Origin: Saccoglossus kowalevskii
Lineage: Eukaryota > Hemichordata > Enteropneusta > Harrimaniidae
Assembly (NCBI RefSeq): GCF_000003605.2
Contig: NW_003142828.1
Location: 3,247-19,049, forward strand
DNA length: 15,803 bases
Direction of reading: 5' to 3'
This document shows positions 8,041 to 15,803 of the stretch, piece after piece. The notes below the pieces were generated by a model, which had not been told where the DNA came from, searched no databases, and saw only the letters and a list, made by a program, of their open reading frames with translations. The translations under genes were made by a program, and so were the position numbers. How positions within the stretch are numbered: position 1 is the stretch's first letter; each line of letters starts with the position of its first letter.

Positions 8041-8204
8041 TATATAACAGCAGGGGGGTGAGAGGGGTCATGCTTTTCGTCTCGTAATCCCACCCACTCT
8101 GGACGAATCTATATAACAGCAGGGGGTAGAGGGCTCATGCTTTTCGTCTCGTAGTGCAACCCACTCTGAACGAATGTTTATAACAGCAGGGGGAGAGAGG
8201 TCAT
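8041..8204. repeat. 67-69-bp minisatellite, about 2.4 copies
   Basis: TATATAACAGCAGGGGG at 8041 recurs at 8110 and, with changes, at 8177. Between them are shared GTCATGCTTTTCGTCTCGTA-like and CCCACTCTGGACGAAT-like blocks. The first two units differ at few positions; the third is cut short at about 8204, where it gives way to other sequence. It lies immediately downstream, in minus-strand terms, of the PC4-like exon donor. Confidence 0.88.
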
Positions 8205-8233
8205 GGTGGTCATAAAAAATAAAAAGAACATAC

Positions 8234-8795
8234 CTGACAAGACGATTAATCTGCGGTAAAATATCATTGACTTCTTTTAATTGTTTCCTCATTAATGATA
8301 CACCGTGCTTGGTGGGAAATCCATTATAATACTCCCAAACATGGACGTAGCTTCTCCCACGAAAAGAGCTTAGTGTTACGTACAGATTTTTGAAGGGGCA
8401 CAATAAATAGGAGGAACACATTCAGCAGCTGTTGGTCGTGTTAAACTACCGTTAGATGCCTGTTTAGGACATTCACCAACTGTTGGATGCGTTAAACTAC
8501 CGTTAGATGATGTAGGTGTAGCAAACAAATTCATGGCCTTGCGTCTTTTGAAACAGCGAGTTGGATTTTTATAACCGTCATGGTATACCAGTGGCTATAC
8601 TCTGTTCATACGTTGGCCTCAGAGACGGAGTCACTACGTCCTGTAGTAGAGTGCCACAGGAATCATTTAGATATGTCTTCAGCTGATTTTTAGCCATGTC
8701 GCTACAATGATAGACAGCTATAGAAATGAATTCCAATACTCATCGTCGTGTTCAAGTTCTACTTTCTCCTCTGCTAATCGGATGGATAATTTTCC
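8234..8795 (-). pseudogene. PC4/p15-like coactivator domain gene fragment
   Basis: From high to low coordinates the minus strand gives four short coding-like pieces in shifting frames. They are LAEEKVELEHDDEYWNSFL (8718-8790), MAKNQLKTYLNDSCGTLLQD with VVTPSLRPTYEQSIATGIP (8581-8697), YHDGYKNPTRCFKRRKAMNL with a Ser/Thr-rich repeat (about 8409-8585), and FKNLYVTLSSFRGRSYVHVW, EYYNGFPTKHGVSL and LPQINRLV (8234-8400). The last piece fits the PC4 (SUB1/p15) single-stranded-DNA-binding fold: beta-strand with FRG then EYY, a PTK-GVSL turn, and a helix. It ends at CAG|GTATGT (8234/8233), a strong splice donor. The frame changes near 8421, 8583 and 8710 suggest a pseudogene, though unrecognised introns could explain some. 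Whether it is a host or an element gene is unknown. Confidence 0.6.
8409..8510 (-). repeat. 51-bp coding tandem repeat (two 17-residue units)
   Basis: Two adjacent 51-base units on the minus strand read SSNGSLTHPTVGECPKQ and ASNGSLTRPTAAECVPP. The nucleotide core TCTAACGGTAGTTTAAC is identical in both. Because the period is a multiple of three, the frame is preserved, as expected if this was once a coding linker ahead of the PC4-like domain. Confidence 0.85.
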
Positions 8796-9290
8796 CAAGC
8801 AAAAATGTATTTATAGAATTTGCATATGAGATATTGCTATGGTGTTGCGATAAACAGTATTCCTGAATCCAGAGGGACATTAATAGCCAAATATCATACA
8901 AGATAATGGAGCCATTAACCATGGGGGTTGAACGATGAATGCTCTGGATTGACGTCCCTGATACAAGTTTATCAAGCAAAAAACAGACCACACAGACACA
9001 CAATTAATATTGTGTTGAGATATGGATGTCAGGCTTGTGTCAGGACAGTTTTATCAAAACACAAAGACATTTAGCCCTATGACCTCACACCTTAAACATT
9101 ATGTCTAAACGATCTCTAATTTCGAAGAAGTTTTACTCCATCCACATTGCCATTTTGAAGTTTTTTGGATTATTTTCAACTTACTTTCTAAAGTGCTGCA
9201 ATTTTTTATTCATCATTATGTTACCATTATATAACAGACTGACATTAATTAGCATAAGAAAGACTGTGATGTTGGTCCTGTGACTGTTGG
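8796..9290. other. No recognisable feature
   Basis: AT-rich sequence of about 495 bases. Short open stretches occur on both strands, but none shows a family motif, convincing codon pattern or repeat. The boundary to the following element's 5' region near 9290 is approximate. Confidence 0.5.
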
Positions 9291-10040
9291 TCCTGGGCAT
9301 GACATAAAAACTGCATCCGCTTGTGGAGTTTTTGTATTTGGGAGAATGAGGTTACTCTTTGCCACAACTACCTCCAGGTCACCCTTGGGCAATGTGCAGT
9401 ACCTGTCAGCCTTGGGTGCCAACTTCCCATATAATTAGATTGATTGACAAGTAGATGGGGCTCATCAGCCTAGGAAAGCAACCCATCTAAGAGAGGGAAA
9501 CCCTGAACTCAAACCTCTGCTGCCTTGCGGCACACCTGGACACAGGAAAGGCTTAGGGAGTAAAACCTGAGACAGTTTGATGCTAGTTCTAACATCATTC
9601 TGGCAGCTCTGCTATTTATTTGGATCCATCAGTGATGTGGAGAGGGGGGACTAGCTGCATGGGCAATGACTCATCCTCCTTATCGTCCCGCCCGGGCTAA
9701 AATCCTACCAGACTTCCTACACTGGAATAACAAAACCTGGACTATACACTCCAGCTTCGTCTATGATGTCGTCACAACACGGGCAGCAGCAGTTACCGGT
9801 CATAAGTCATCGCTCAATTGGCGTAGAGTGTGGCGCCAGGGGTTGCTACCAACGGTGAGAGGGATCTTCACGTCTCATTGGACAGCTATCACCCACCTAA
9901 AGCATGGCAGCCCCCCAGTCAGTAAGGTGCTGTCTCGCCACGGCCTGCTATCCTCACAGGGTGCACAGGGACTGGGATAAAATCCAAAAGGCTGGTCGAC
10001 AACTCTGCACCCGGCAACAACAAAAGAAATCAAAAGAGAC
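9291..10040 (+). other. Probable 5' region of RTE-like retrotransposon
   Basis: This GC-richer stretch lies directly upstream of the endonuclease start and differs in composition from the AT-rich DNA to its left. It includes a 104-codon open stretch (9666-9980) with no recognised domain. I take it as the 5' untranslated or ORF1-like leader of the retrotransposon because of its position and because similar leaders accompany this family. The left limit is uncertain. Confidence 0.5.
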
Positions 10041-11069
10041 CAGCTCTAAATCTGGGATGTTGGAATGTGCGAACTATGATGCCTGGCCTCACTGAGAATC
10101 TCAAAGACAGCGGTCATAAATGATGAGCTGAGAAGACTTAAGGTGGACATAGCTGCACTTCAGGAGACACGTCTAGCTGACTCAGGCACATTGAAGGAGC
10201 TGGACTACACGTTCTACTGGCAAGGGAAGGGGTCAACCGAGCCGAGGGAGCACAGGGTAGGCTTTGTAGTGAAGAACACTCTACTGAAGACGTTGGATCT
10301 GGGAAGTAATGGCTCTGCACACCATCACTCTGGTCAGCATGTACGAGCCAACACTTGCTGCTGCAAACGAACAACTAGTCCTTCTAGGTGACTTCAATGT
10401 AAGAGTGGGTGACGATCACGAATCCTGGCCATCGTGTCTTGGAAAGTTTGGTATGGGAAAGATGAATGGAAGCGGACAGCGAGTGCTTGAGTTTTGCACA
10501 TTTCACAACCTGTGTGTCACAAATTCATACTTCCAGACCAAACCCCAACACAAGGTTTCCTGGCGACACCCTTGGTCAAAGCACTGGCACCAACTGAACC
10601 CGATCCTGACAAGATGCACCTCTCTCAAGAACATCCTACTTACGTGTGCCTATCAGAGGGCTGACTGTAAGACAGACCATTCGCTTGTATGCTGCAAGTT
10701 CAAAATGAAACTGAAGAAATTCCACCACACAAGACAGCCAGGATGCCACGCATTGATGTCAGCAGAATGGCTCAACCAGAACCTGTGGAGCAGTTTGCTG
10801 CCACCCTTGAGAAGGAGTTCAATAGCCCTCAATCTGGAGTTTCGACTATGGCCACCTTTGGAAAGAAGATCACACAGACACATGACTGGTTTGATGCCCA
10901 TTCAACAGAGATGGCTTCTGTAATAGATGCCAAGCATGCTGCCCTCGCAGAGTACAAGAGAACACCCAGAGAAAGGAATCCCCAACTTTTCAGAGCAGAC
11001 AGACAGATTGATGGTGCGCCAATGAGTACTGGACCAGACTCAGCAAGGATATCCACATACCGCCAATAA
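10041..11069 (+). pseudogene. AP endonuclease domain and linker (RTE-like)
   Basis: The domain starts with LNLGCWNVRTMMPGLTENL (10050-10100), shifts frame, then reads INDELRRLKVDIAALQETRL (QETRL holds the catalytic Glu), DSGTLKELDYTFYWQGKG and EHRVGFVVKNTLL. After a deletion around 10300-10370 come QLVLLGDFNVRVGDDHESW (GDFN), NSYFQTKPQHKVSWRHP, and TDHSLVCCKF (catalytic Asp-His, about 10672-10700). The linker continues in other frames with PRIDVSRMAQPEPVEQFAA and HDWFDAHSTEMASVIDAKHA. This enzyme would nick target DNA to prime reverse transcription. Catalytic residues survive, but several frameshifts and two or more internal deletions abolish the protein. Confidence 0.88.
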
Positions 11070-11703
11070 CAGGAAACGTCAGAGAGATGTATGGTGGTAT
11101 TAAGCCCCCTTAAGTCCACCACTGGAGAGGAGATCAAGGATAAGAACACTACTCCGATCTCCAGGCAAAACACTGTGTTCCCCTCAGCCCTCGATGCCAT
11201 TGAATGCCTACCTATGATGGATGAAGACAACGCTGAGCCATCCTTGGAGGAGCTCAACAAAGCCATCGACAGTCTGACCACAGGTAAATCACCAGGTAGC
11301 GATGGAATCCCACCCGACCTACTAAAACACTGCAAGAACATTCTAATGCTCCCGCTGCATGAACTTTTTTGTCAGTGCTGGAAGGAAGGTGCAGTCCCAC
11401 AGGACATGCGAGATGCCAAGATTGTCACCCTCTACAAAAACAATAGAGAGAGAAGTGACTGCAACAACTACCGTGGTATCTCACTGCTCAGCGTGGTTGG
11501 CAAGGTTTATGCCAAAGTCATTCTAGCCCACCTACAACAACTTGCTAAACATGTTTATCTTGAGTCGCAGTGTGGATTCTGTGCCAACAGATCGACTATA
11601 GACCTTTTGTCTCCGTCAGCTGCAAGAGAAGTGCAGAGAACAGAGCATGCCCCTGTACATCACTTTCATTGATCTCACCAAGGCATTCGACTGGGTTAGC
11701 GCG
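11070..11703 (+). pseudogene. Reverse transcriptase, N-terminal half (RTE-like)
   Basis: Open codons give EELNKAIDSLTTGKSPGSDG then IPPDLLKHCKNILMLPLHEL, CQCWKEGAVPQDMRDAKIVT, LYKNNRERSDCNNYRGISLL and SVVGKVYAKVIL (about 11247-11530), the fingers subdomain. After a frameshift near 11605 comes motif A, PLYITFIDLTKAFDWVS (about 11650-11700), with the first catalytic Asp retained. The frame then runs straight into the C-terminal segment WGISWKDKV, so RT motif B and adjoining parts are missing here. The catalytic FADD motif appears only later, at about 12118. Confidence 0.9.
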
Positions 11704-12086
11704 TGGGGGATATCATGGAAGGACAAAGTTATCAATGTTGAAGTGCTGTATCGTGCTGGCCTCCCAACCATGTTCACCCTTCTCAGACAATGCAGAGTAC
11801 GCTGGCTAGGCCACGTCCGTCACATGAAGGATGGCCGAATCCCCAAAGATCTTTCTATGGAGAACTGATCTCAGGAAAGAAAACACCAGACGGCCACAGC
11901 TGCATTTCAAAGATGTTTGCAAGAGGGACTTAAGGGCTCTTCATATTGACCAAGAACATTGAGAGGACCTTGCAAACGACAGATTCAACTGGAGATGTAC
12001 ACTGTCCAGGCAACTAAAATCAGGAGAGACCAGACTGATGTGCATGGCAGAAGAAAAGCGGATCTTTTGAAAAGTACTCTTCATCA
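11704..12086 (+). repeat. Direct repeat copy 1: RTE-like C-terminal segment
   Basis: This segment encodes GISWKDKVINVEVLYRAGLP, LLRQCRVRWLGHVRHMKDGR and IPKDL, then, in broken frames, a stretch equivalent to the second copy (KRDLRAL, ANDRFNWRCTLSRQLKSGE). It belongs at the protein's C-terminus but sits directly after RT motif A. Copy 2 lies 835 bases downstream with nearly the same length (383 against 384). Similarity stops sharply at ...CTCTTCATCA (12086), where RT sequence leading to motif C begins. Confidence 0.93.
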
Positions 12087-12538
12087 GGTACGCGAAGCTC
12101 TGATCAGAGACCTAATGTTCGCTGATGACGCTGGACTTGCAGCGCATACAGAGCAGGGACGCCAGTTCCTGATAGATTGCTTCTCCCAGGTATGCCAGGA
12201 CTTTTGTCTGATCATCAGCCTCAAGAAGACAGAAGTGTTGGGCCAGGGTGTAGAGGCACCTTCAGCCATCACCATCAATGACTATGAACTGAAGGTTGTG
12301 AATTATTTCACATACCTCGGGCCCACCACCAGTAACAATCTCTCCTTTGACAAGGAGATTGACAAGAGGATTGGGAAGGCTGCAACAACACTTGCCCGTC
12401 TCACTGCACGAGTCTGGGAGAACCCCAAACTCCCAGTTTTGCTTCCATTGAGGATGCAAGCATTGTACACAGACATCTTGGTCCACTTATGCCAAGCAGG
12501 AGAGCAGGCTAAACGCATGAGGTGTATTCGTCGCATCC
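12087..12538 (+). pseudogene. Reverse transcriptase motif C and thumb (RTE-like)
   Basis: The frame reads VREALIRDLMFADDAGLAAH (FADD, catalytic Asp pair, about 12115-12130), FSQVCQDFCLIISLKKTEVL, VVNYFTYLGPTTSNNLSFDK (the YLG motif) and IDKRIGKAATTLARLTARVW, then MRCIRRILG before copy 2 of the C-terminal segment. Together with the pieces upstream it accounts for most of an RT except the region between motifs A and C, where copy 1 of the direct repeat sits. Confidence 0.9.
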
Positions 12539-12963
12539 TGGGGGATATCATGGATGGACAAAGTTACCAATGTTGAAGTGCTGTATTGTGCTGCCTTCCC
12601 AACCATGTTCACCCTTCTCAGACAATGCAGACTATGCTCGCTAGGCCACGTCTCTCACATGGAGGATGGCCGAATCTCGAAAGACCTTCATTTTTGAGAA
12701 CTGATCCCAGGAAAGAGAAACACCGAACTGCCACAGCTGCGTTTCAAAGATGTTTGCAAGAGGGACTTAAGGGCTCTTGATATTGACCTAAAACACTGGG
12801 AGGACCTTGCAAATGACAGATTCAACTGGAGATGTACACTGTCCAGGCAACTAAAATCAGGAGAAACCAGACTGATGTGCATGTCAGAAGAAAGCAGATC
12901 TTGCGAAAAGAACTCTGCATCAAACCTGAGTCAGTTTACAGATGTGCCCTATGTGGCAGGGAC
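12539..12963 (+). pseudogene. RTE-like C-terminal region, copy 2, with split zinc finger
   Basis: Bases 12539-12922 repeat 11704-12086. Broken frames give DKVTNVEVLYCAAFPTMFTL, GHVSHMEDGRISKDLH, FKDVCKRDLRALDIDLKHW, EDLANDRFNWRCTLSRQLKS and GETRLMCM. The segment then goes on as ESVYRCALCGRDC, the first half of a Cys/His zinc finger (about 12929-12963), and is cut at GGGAC by the LTR-like insertion. Frame changes and a TGA/TAA mark it as dead. This copy keeps the native order: RT motif C, thumb, C-terminal region, finger. Confidence 0.88.
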
Positions 12964-13469
12964 TGTTAATATCATATAGGAATGTGTCGCATACGATTTG
13001 TTTACCACTTCCGTGTGATTGAGAATGTTCTAGAACCGTACTATGTCTTGGGTGGAATTTTTAGAAGTTGGTTGAATAGGTAATAGGACACTGTAGAAGG
13101 CAATAGAAGGTAATGAAACATTCTAGAAATTTGTAGTAAGTTCCAGACTCATTATGTATGCTGATGTAATGGTCTATTTATAGACAGTGTGGGTATATAT
13201 AGGGGAGTTGTTCAGCAACTGAGATCAGATCGGAGATGTATTGTATTGGAGTTTAAGTATCTAGTTATTGGAGTAGTGGAGTTTTACCGCGTTATTGTAC
13301 TTGATGTTTGCAGAGTATAATAATACCAGTACCAGTTGAAACCTCATCTGTTGGCTCCGTGTTCGTATTTTACCATCGCCGCCAGGGAAGTCTTTTTGTT
13401 ACTGTTGCCATTTTGGTATTTGAACCATCACACCTGTACTATACCAATTACGGTAATATTACGTTGCGT
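12964..13469. mobile_element. Probable solo LTR inserted in the RTE-like element
   Basis: Sequence from TGTTAATATC (12964) to about 13469 has no coding potential, separates the two halves of the retrotransposon's zinc finger, and contains a TATATATA box (13194-13201). This is the layout expected of a long terminal repeat. The flanking five bases are GGGAC on the left and GTGAC on the right, a one-mismatch candidate target duplication. The right end does not show a clean CA terminus, so the boundary could be off by several bases and another insertion type is possible. Confidence 0.55.
13194..13201 (+). promoter_or_regulatory. TATA-box-like TATATATA
   Basis: TATATATA lies within GGGTATATATAGGGG, midway in the LTR-like insertion. 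It would fit the U3/R boundary of an LTR promoter; the plus-strand orientation is assumed. Confidence 0.45.
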
Positions 13470-13560
13470 GTGACAGAATGTTTAGCCACATTCGACGCTG
13501 TAGGGCTGATGTCAATTAGGATTTTTACCATGGTCAATATTGACCAACAGAGGCCATAGA
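13470..13560 (+). pseudogene. Resumed tail of RTE-like element (zinc-finger end)
   Basis: After the insertion the plus strand reads CDRMFSHIRRCRADVN then TAG (13470-13520). FSHIRRC supplies the His and Cys ending the zinc finger begun at 12929-12963, in the matching orientation. The bases between the finger's second Cys and FSH are fewer than usual, so a few were probably lost. The following 40 bases (GGTCAATATTGACCAACAG) should be 3' untranslated sequence. Confidence 0.72.
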
Positions 13561-13569
13561 GACTAGACT

Positions 13570-14700
13570 GTGACTACCAGACCCACTTTATCAAGACTGA
13601 ACCCTGCAACCTGGTTTGAACTAAATAGACATGTTTTATGCATGACTCCATTAACAAAGAGAGGTTCCACTGGAGGTACAAAAGGAAATATTCCTGTTAT
13701 TTCCACATCCAGCCTGCAGACACTAAGTTCACAAAGAATATGTTACCAAAATCTGACTACAATTCCAGTTCTTGCCAAACCAAGCCGACTCATCGATATT
13801 TTAACAGTCTTGATTGCTGTCTTGTGAAATCCCGGACACTTGGAAATAAATCCACAGAGATTACAGACTTTGTTACATGATCTGAACATGATTATGTTCA
13901 CTGAAACCTGGCTTCGCAGAGATGAAACTGACCATCAAACTATGGCTGAAATAAGACCTTCTGGCTATAAATTACATCATATACCAAAAACATCATGCAA
14001 GAGCGGCGTTGCTGTTATGCCAAAAACCAACCTGAAAATTGCCAACTCGTAGTCAAATCATTTGAATACATGCACCTAAGCTCCCCTACTGACCACTGGA
14101 AGTTGATTATCATCTATCGTCCACCACCTATTCAGAAGAATAAATTTACATCTAGTCAATTCTTTGAGGAATTCACCACTCTATTGTCGTACCAAACTCT
14201 CTCAGCTGGCAAACTTTTGATTGCCGGCGACTTCAACATTCACATGGATAATAAGAACAATATTCATTCTGCTCAACTCAACACAATTATGGAGACAACC
14301 AACATGCCACTATGCCAACACATAATAATGGTCATATCCTGGACTTGTTCATCTGATGACATCACTGACATCATTATTAGCGACCCTGCAATATCTGATC
14401 ACTATGCTGTTATATTCAAACTTCCCCTGACTAAACTTTGTGCTGAAAAGAAAGGTGTTACATCATGTAAATATAAAGACATAAACATTACAGATTTCTG
14501 CAACAATCTCCATACTACCATAGTACTACACACTACATCACCAGCTTCAACTGTATCTGCTCTTATTACTCAATACAACTCTTCACTGTTAAGTGTGTTG
14601 TACCATCATGCTCCAGAAAGAAGAAGAACTGTGTCAATTAGGCAAAATACCAAATGGTTTACAGAAGAAGTTACATCTATAAAAAGGGAAAAAAGAAAAG
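13570..14700 (+). pseudogene. Endonuclease region of L2/CR1-type element
   Basis: An N-terminal leader reads LTKRGSTGGTKGN and IPVLAKPSRL (13645-13800). The endonuclease follows with RTLGNKSTEITDFV and DLNMIMFTETWLRRDETD (TETWL carries the catalytic Glu, about 13900), SGYKLHH, WKLIIIYRPPP, AGKLLIAGDFNIHMDNKNN (GDFN, about 14226) and IIISDPAISDHYAVIFKLP (SDH, about 14395). A linker follows with YHHAPERRRTVSIRQNTKWF and TEEVTSIKREKRK. Frame breaks occur near 13880 and 14010-14050. The motif set is complete, but the reading frame is not. At about 14700 it jumps into the RT fingers, losing roughly a hundred residues. Confidence 0.85.
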
Positions 14701-15803
14701 TGTCTCCTCTTCTCAAGAAGTCGCATCTAGATCCTGATGTCCTGAAGAACTATCGCCCAGTCTCGAACCTTACATTTGTCACAGAGAAAGTAGTTGCCAA
14801 TAGATTGATCTCACACTTGCATTCAAACAAATGATATACTCATGGCACTTGACCAACAGAAAATTGTGATGCTAGTTTTATTGGATTTATCTGCGGCCCT
14901 CGATACTGTCGACCATTCACTTCTTCTAGCACGTATGTCAAGTGGTATGGGTGTGGCAGAGGCTGCACTATCTTATTTTGAATCACATCTCTCAGATCAA
15001 CAACAAAAAGTTTGTATCTATGAACCAACATCATCACTATATAAGTTAAAGTATGGCGTGCCTCAAGGATCTGTACTGGGTCTTATCCTTTTCACTGTGT
15101 ACACATCACCACTTGATGATCCGACATCCCAACATTAACTTTCATCTCTATGCTGACGACACACAACTATATTTATGTTTCAAGACCAACGATATTGACA
15201 TCAACATTTGCCATATGGAAAGTGCGATCAAGGATATTCATAATTGGTTGACATTAAATTTCCTAAAACTCAATTCGGACAAGACGGAAATGTTACTTTT
15301 TGGATCTCGACCAAATCTGGCCAAGTTAAATTTACCATCTAAACAGATTGAGGGTTGTACCATCGTGCCAACAACATCTGCTCGTAAGCTTGGTGTCGAG
15401 TTTGACAAGCATATTGGAAAATCATGTGAAAAGTATTTGTAAATCATTATACTTTCATATCCGCAATATTAGTTACATCAAGAAGTACCTAACTAATGCA
15501 ACTACAAAACATTTAGTACATTCTTTTGTGAATCAATCAAGGATTGATCATGGAAATAGTCTTCTCTACGGCATTGCCCAGACGAATATTCATAAGCTCC
15601 AACTAGACTAGGAAATTTGACGATATCACTGAAGTTCTATACAACCTACACTGGCTTCCTGTTCAACAACGCATATATTTCAGGATCATGTTAATCGCTT
15701 TTCGTGCAATTCACACACCTTGTAATCCTACATTTGCGGACCAAACCACCCACAGTCTACGCTCCACAAATAAACTTCTTCTGAACGTTCCAAAACTAAT
15801 ACC
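14701..15803 (+). pseudogene. Reverse transcriptase of L2/CR1-type element
   Basis: Pieces in order are: LLKKSHLDPDVLKNYRPVSN (14710-14770) and EKVVANRLISHLHSN; after a small deletion near 14830, NDILMALDQQKIVMLVLLDL then SAALDTVDHSLLL (motif A, Asp present, Phe to Leu); YGVPQGSVLG (motif B, 15051-15080). After a frameshift near 15115 come FHLYADDTQLYLCF (motif C, YADD at 15149-15160), LTLNFLKLNSDKTEMLLFGS, and LGVEFDKHI. After another shift near 15415 come HVKSICKSLYFHIRNISYIK and SRIDHGNSLLYG. From 15610 a further frame reads RKFDDITEVLYNLHWLPVQQ and RIYFRIMLIAFRAIH to the window end. The catalytic triad survives; the frame does not. Confidence 0.92.

Larger units (their letters stand above)
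7061..8233. other. Intergenic or intronic stretch rich in simple repeats
   Basis: This stretch of about 1.17 kb holds the microsatellites, palindrome and minisatellite listed separately. The parts between (7434-8040 in particular) contain minus-strand open stretches, for example one near 7560-7680 reading NEIRLYIDQALHELDSSKIA, but I recognise no family in them. If the two minus-strand exon candidates on either side belong together, this is their intron. Confidence 0.5.
9291..13560 (+). mobile_element. Degraded RTE-like non-LTR retrotransposon, rearranged
   Basis: The plus strand carries, in order, an AP endonuclease, linker, reverse transcriptase and a C-terminal zinc-finger region of the type often annotated as craniofacial development protein 2-like or RNA-directed polymerase. 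The order is disturbed: a 383/384-bp C-terminal segment occurs twice (11704-12086 and 12539-12922), and the tail is interrupted by a ~0.5-kb insertion (12964-13469). Frameshifts, stops and deletions show it is dead. RTE-group assignment is from family recollection and could shift to another non-LTR clade. The 3' end near 13560 is approximate; no poly-A tail or target duplication was found. Confidence 0.82.
13561..15803 (+). mobile_element. L2/CR1-type non-LTR retrotransposon, open at right edge
   Basis: Plus-strand remnants of an endonuclease and reverse transcriptase follow directly on the 3' end of the previous element. Motifs (TETWL, GDFN, SDH; NYRPVSNL, DLSAA, GVPQGSVLG, YADDTQLYL, LHWLPV) are those of the CR1/L2/Rex1 assemblage. 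Internal deletions near 14700 and 14830 and several frameshifts make it non-functional. The window ends within the C-terminal part of the RT. The 5' boundary between 13561 and 13600 is a guess. Confidence 0.87.

Noticed and set aside
7111-8204. Possible CRISPR-like array
   Set aside because: The repeats are simple-sequence and minisatellite units without regular unique spacers, in a clearly eukaryotic context.
8752-9003. 83-codon minus-strand frame
   Set aside because: It has an unremarkable composition partly driven by a short GT-rich start, no family resemblance, and overlaps the PC4-like upstream piece in another frame.
9666-9980. 104-codon frame as an ORF1 protein of the RTE-like element
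   Set aside because: There is no nucleic-acid-binding motif, coiled coil or zinc knuckle; left as 5' region.
10829-11341. 170-codon minus-strand frame
   Set aside because: It is antisense to the endonuclease linker and RT fingers; no motif.
1-15803. tRNA, rRNA or other structural RNA genes
   Set aside because: No A/B box pair with cloverleaf, and no conserved rRNA block, was recognised on either strand.

Overview
This window looks like repeat-rich nuclear DNA from an animal, most likely a marine invertebrate. It is packed with decayed mobile elements, has microsatellites and spliceosomal-looking splice sites, and no intact long gene. The phylum cannot be fixed from sequence alone; a mollusc, another lophotrochozoan or an invertebrate deuterostome are all possible.

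Positions 1-6756 (minus strand) hold the body of a decayed Polinton/Maverick, a large self-synthesising, virus-like DNA transposon. Read in transcription order (descending coordinates) the remnants are: protein-primed family B DNA polymerase, A32-type packaging ATPase, a small basic protein with a Gly/hydrophobic tail, an unnamed Polinton-conserved protein, a DDE integrase with a C-terminal chromodomain, the minor (single jelly-roll, penton-like) capsid protein, a small basic core-like protein, and the start of the F54H12.2-like capsid protein, which runs off the left edge. All carry frameshifts or stops, and several key catalytic residues are gone, so this copy is inactive. No adenain-type protease and no terminal inverted repeat could be seen.

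Positions 6757-9290 are mixed. On the minus strand there is a degraded PC4/p15-like (transcriptional coactivator, ssDNA-binding fold) gene fragment ending in a good splice donor. A second candidate exon about 1.2 kb downstream has splice sites and a matching phase. The interval between them holds (CA)n, (TTTG)n and (AAT)n microsatellites, a perfect 35-base palindrome and a 67-69-bp minisatellite. Positions 8796-9290 show nothing recognisable.

Positions 9291-13560 (plus strand) are a degraded RTE-like non-LTR retrotransposon: 5' region, AP endonuclease, reverse transcriptase and zinc-finger tail. Its C-terminal segment occurs twice as a 383/384-bp direct repeat, one copy sitting where the middle of the RT should be. 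The zinc-finger tail is split by a ~0.5-kb insertion (12964-13469) that looks like a solo LTR. Positions 13561-15803 (plus strand) are a second, L2/CR1-type non-LTR element with endonuclease and RT pieces, running off the right edge.

Nothing here is a working operon or system. The window is a mosaic of dead elements; the most unusual parts are the PC4-like gene fragment beside the Polinton, the rearranged RTE-like element and its nested LTR-like insertion.
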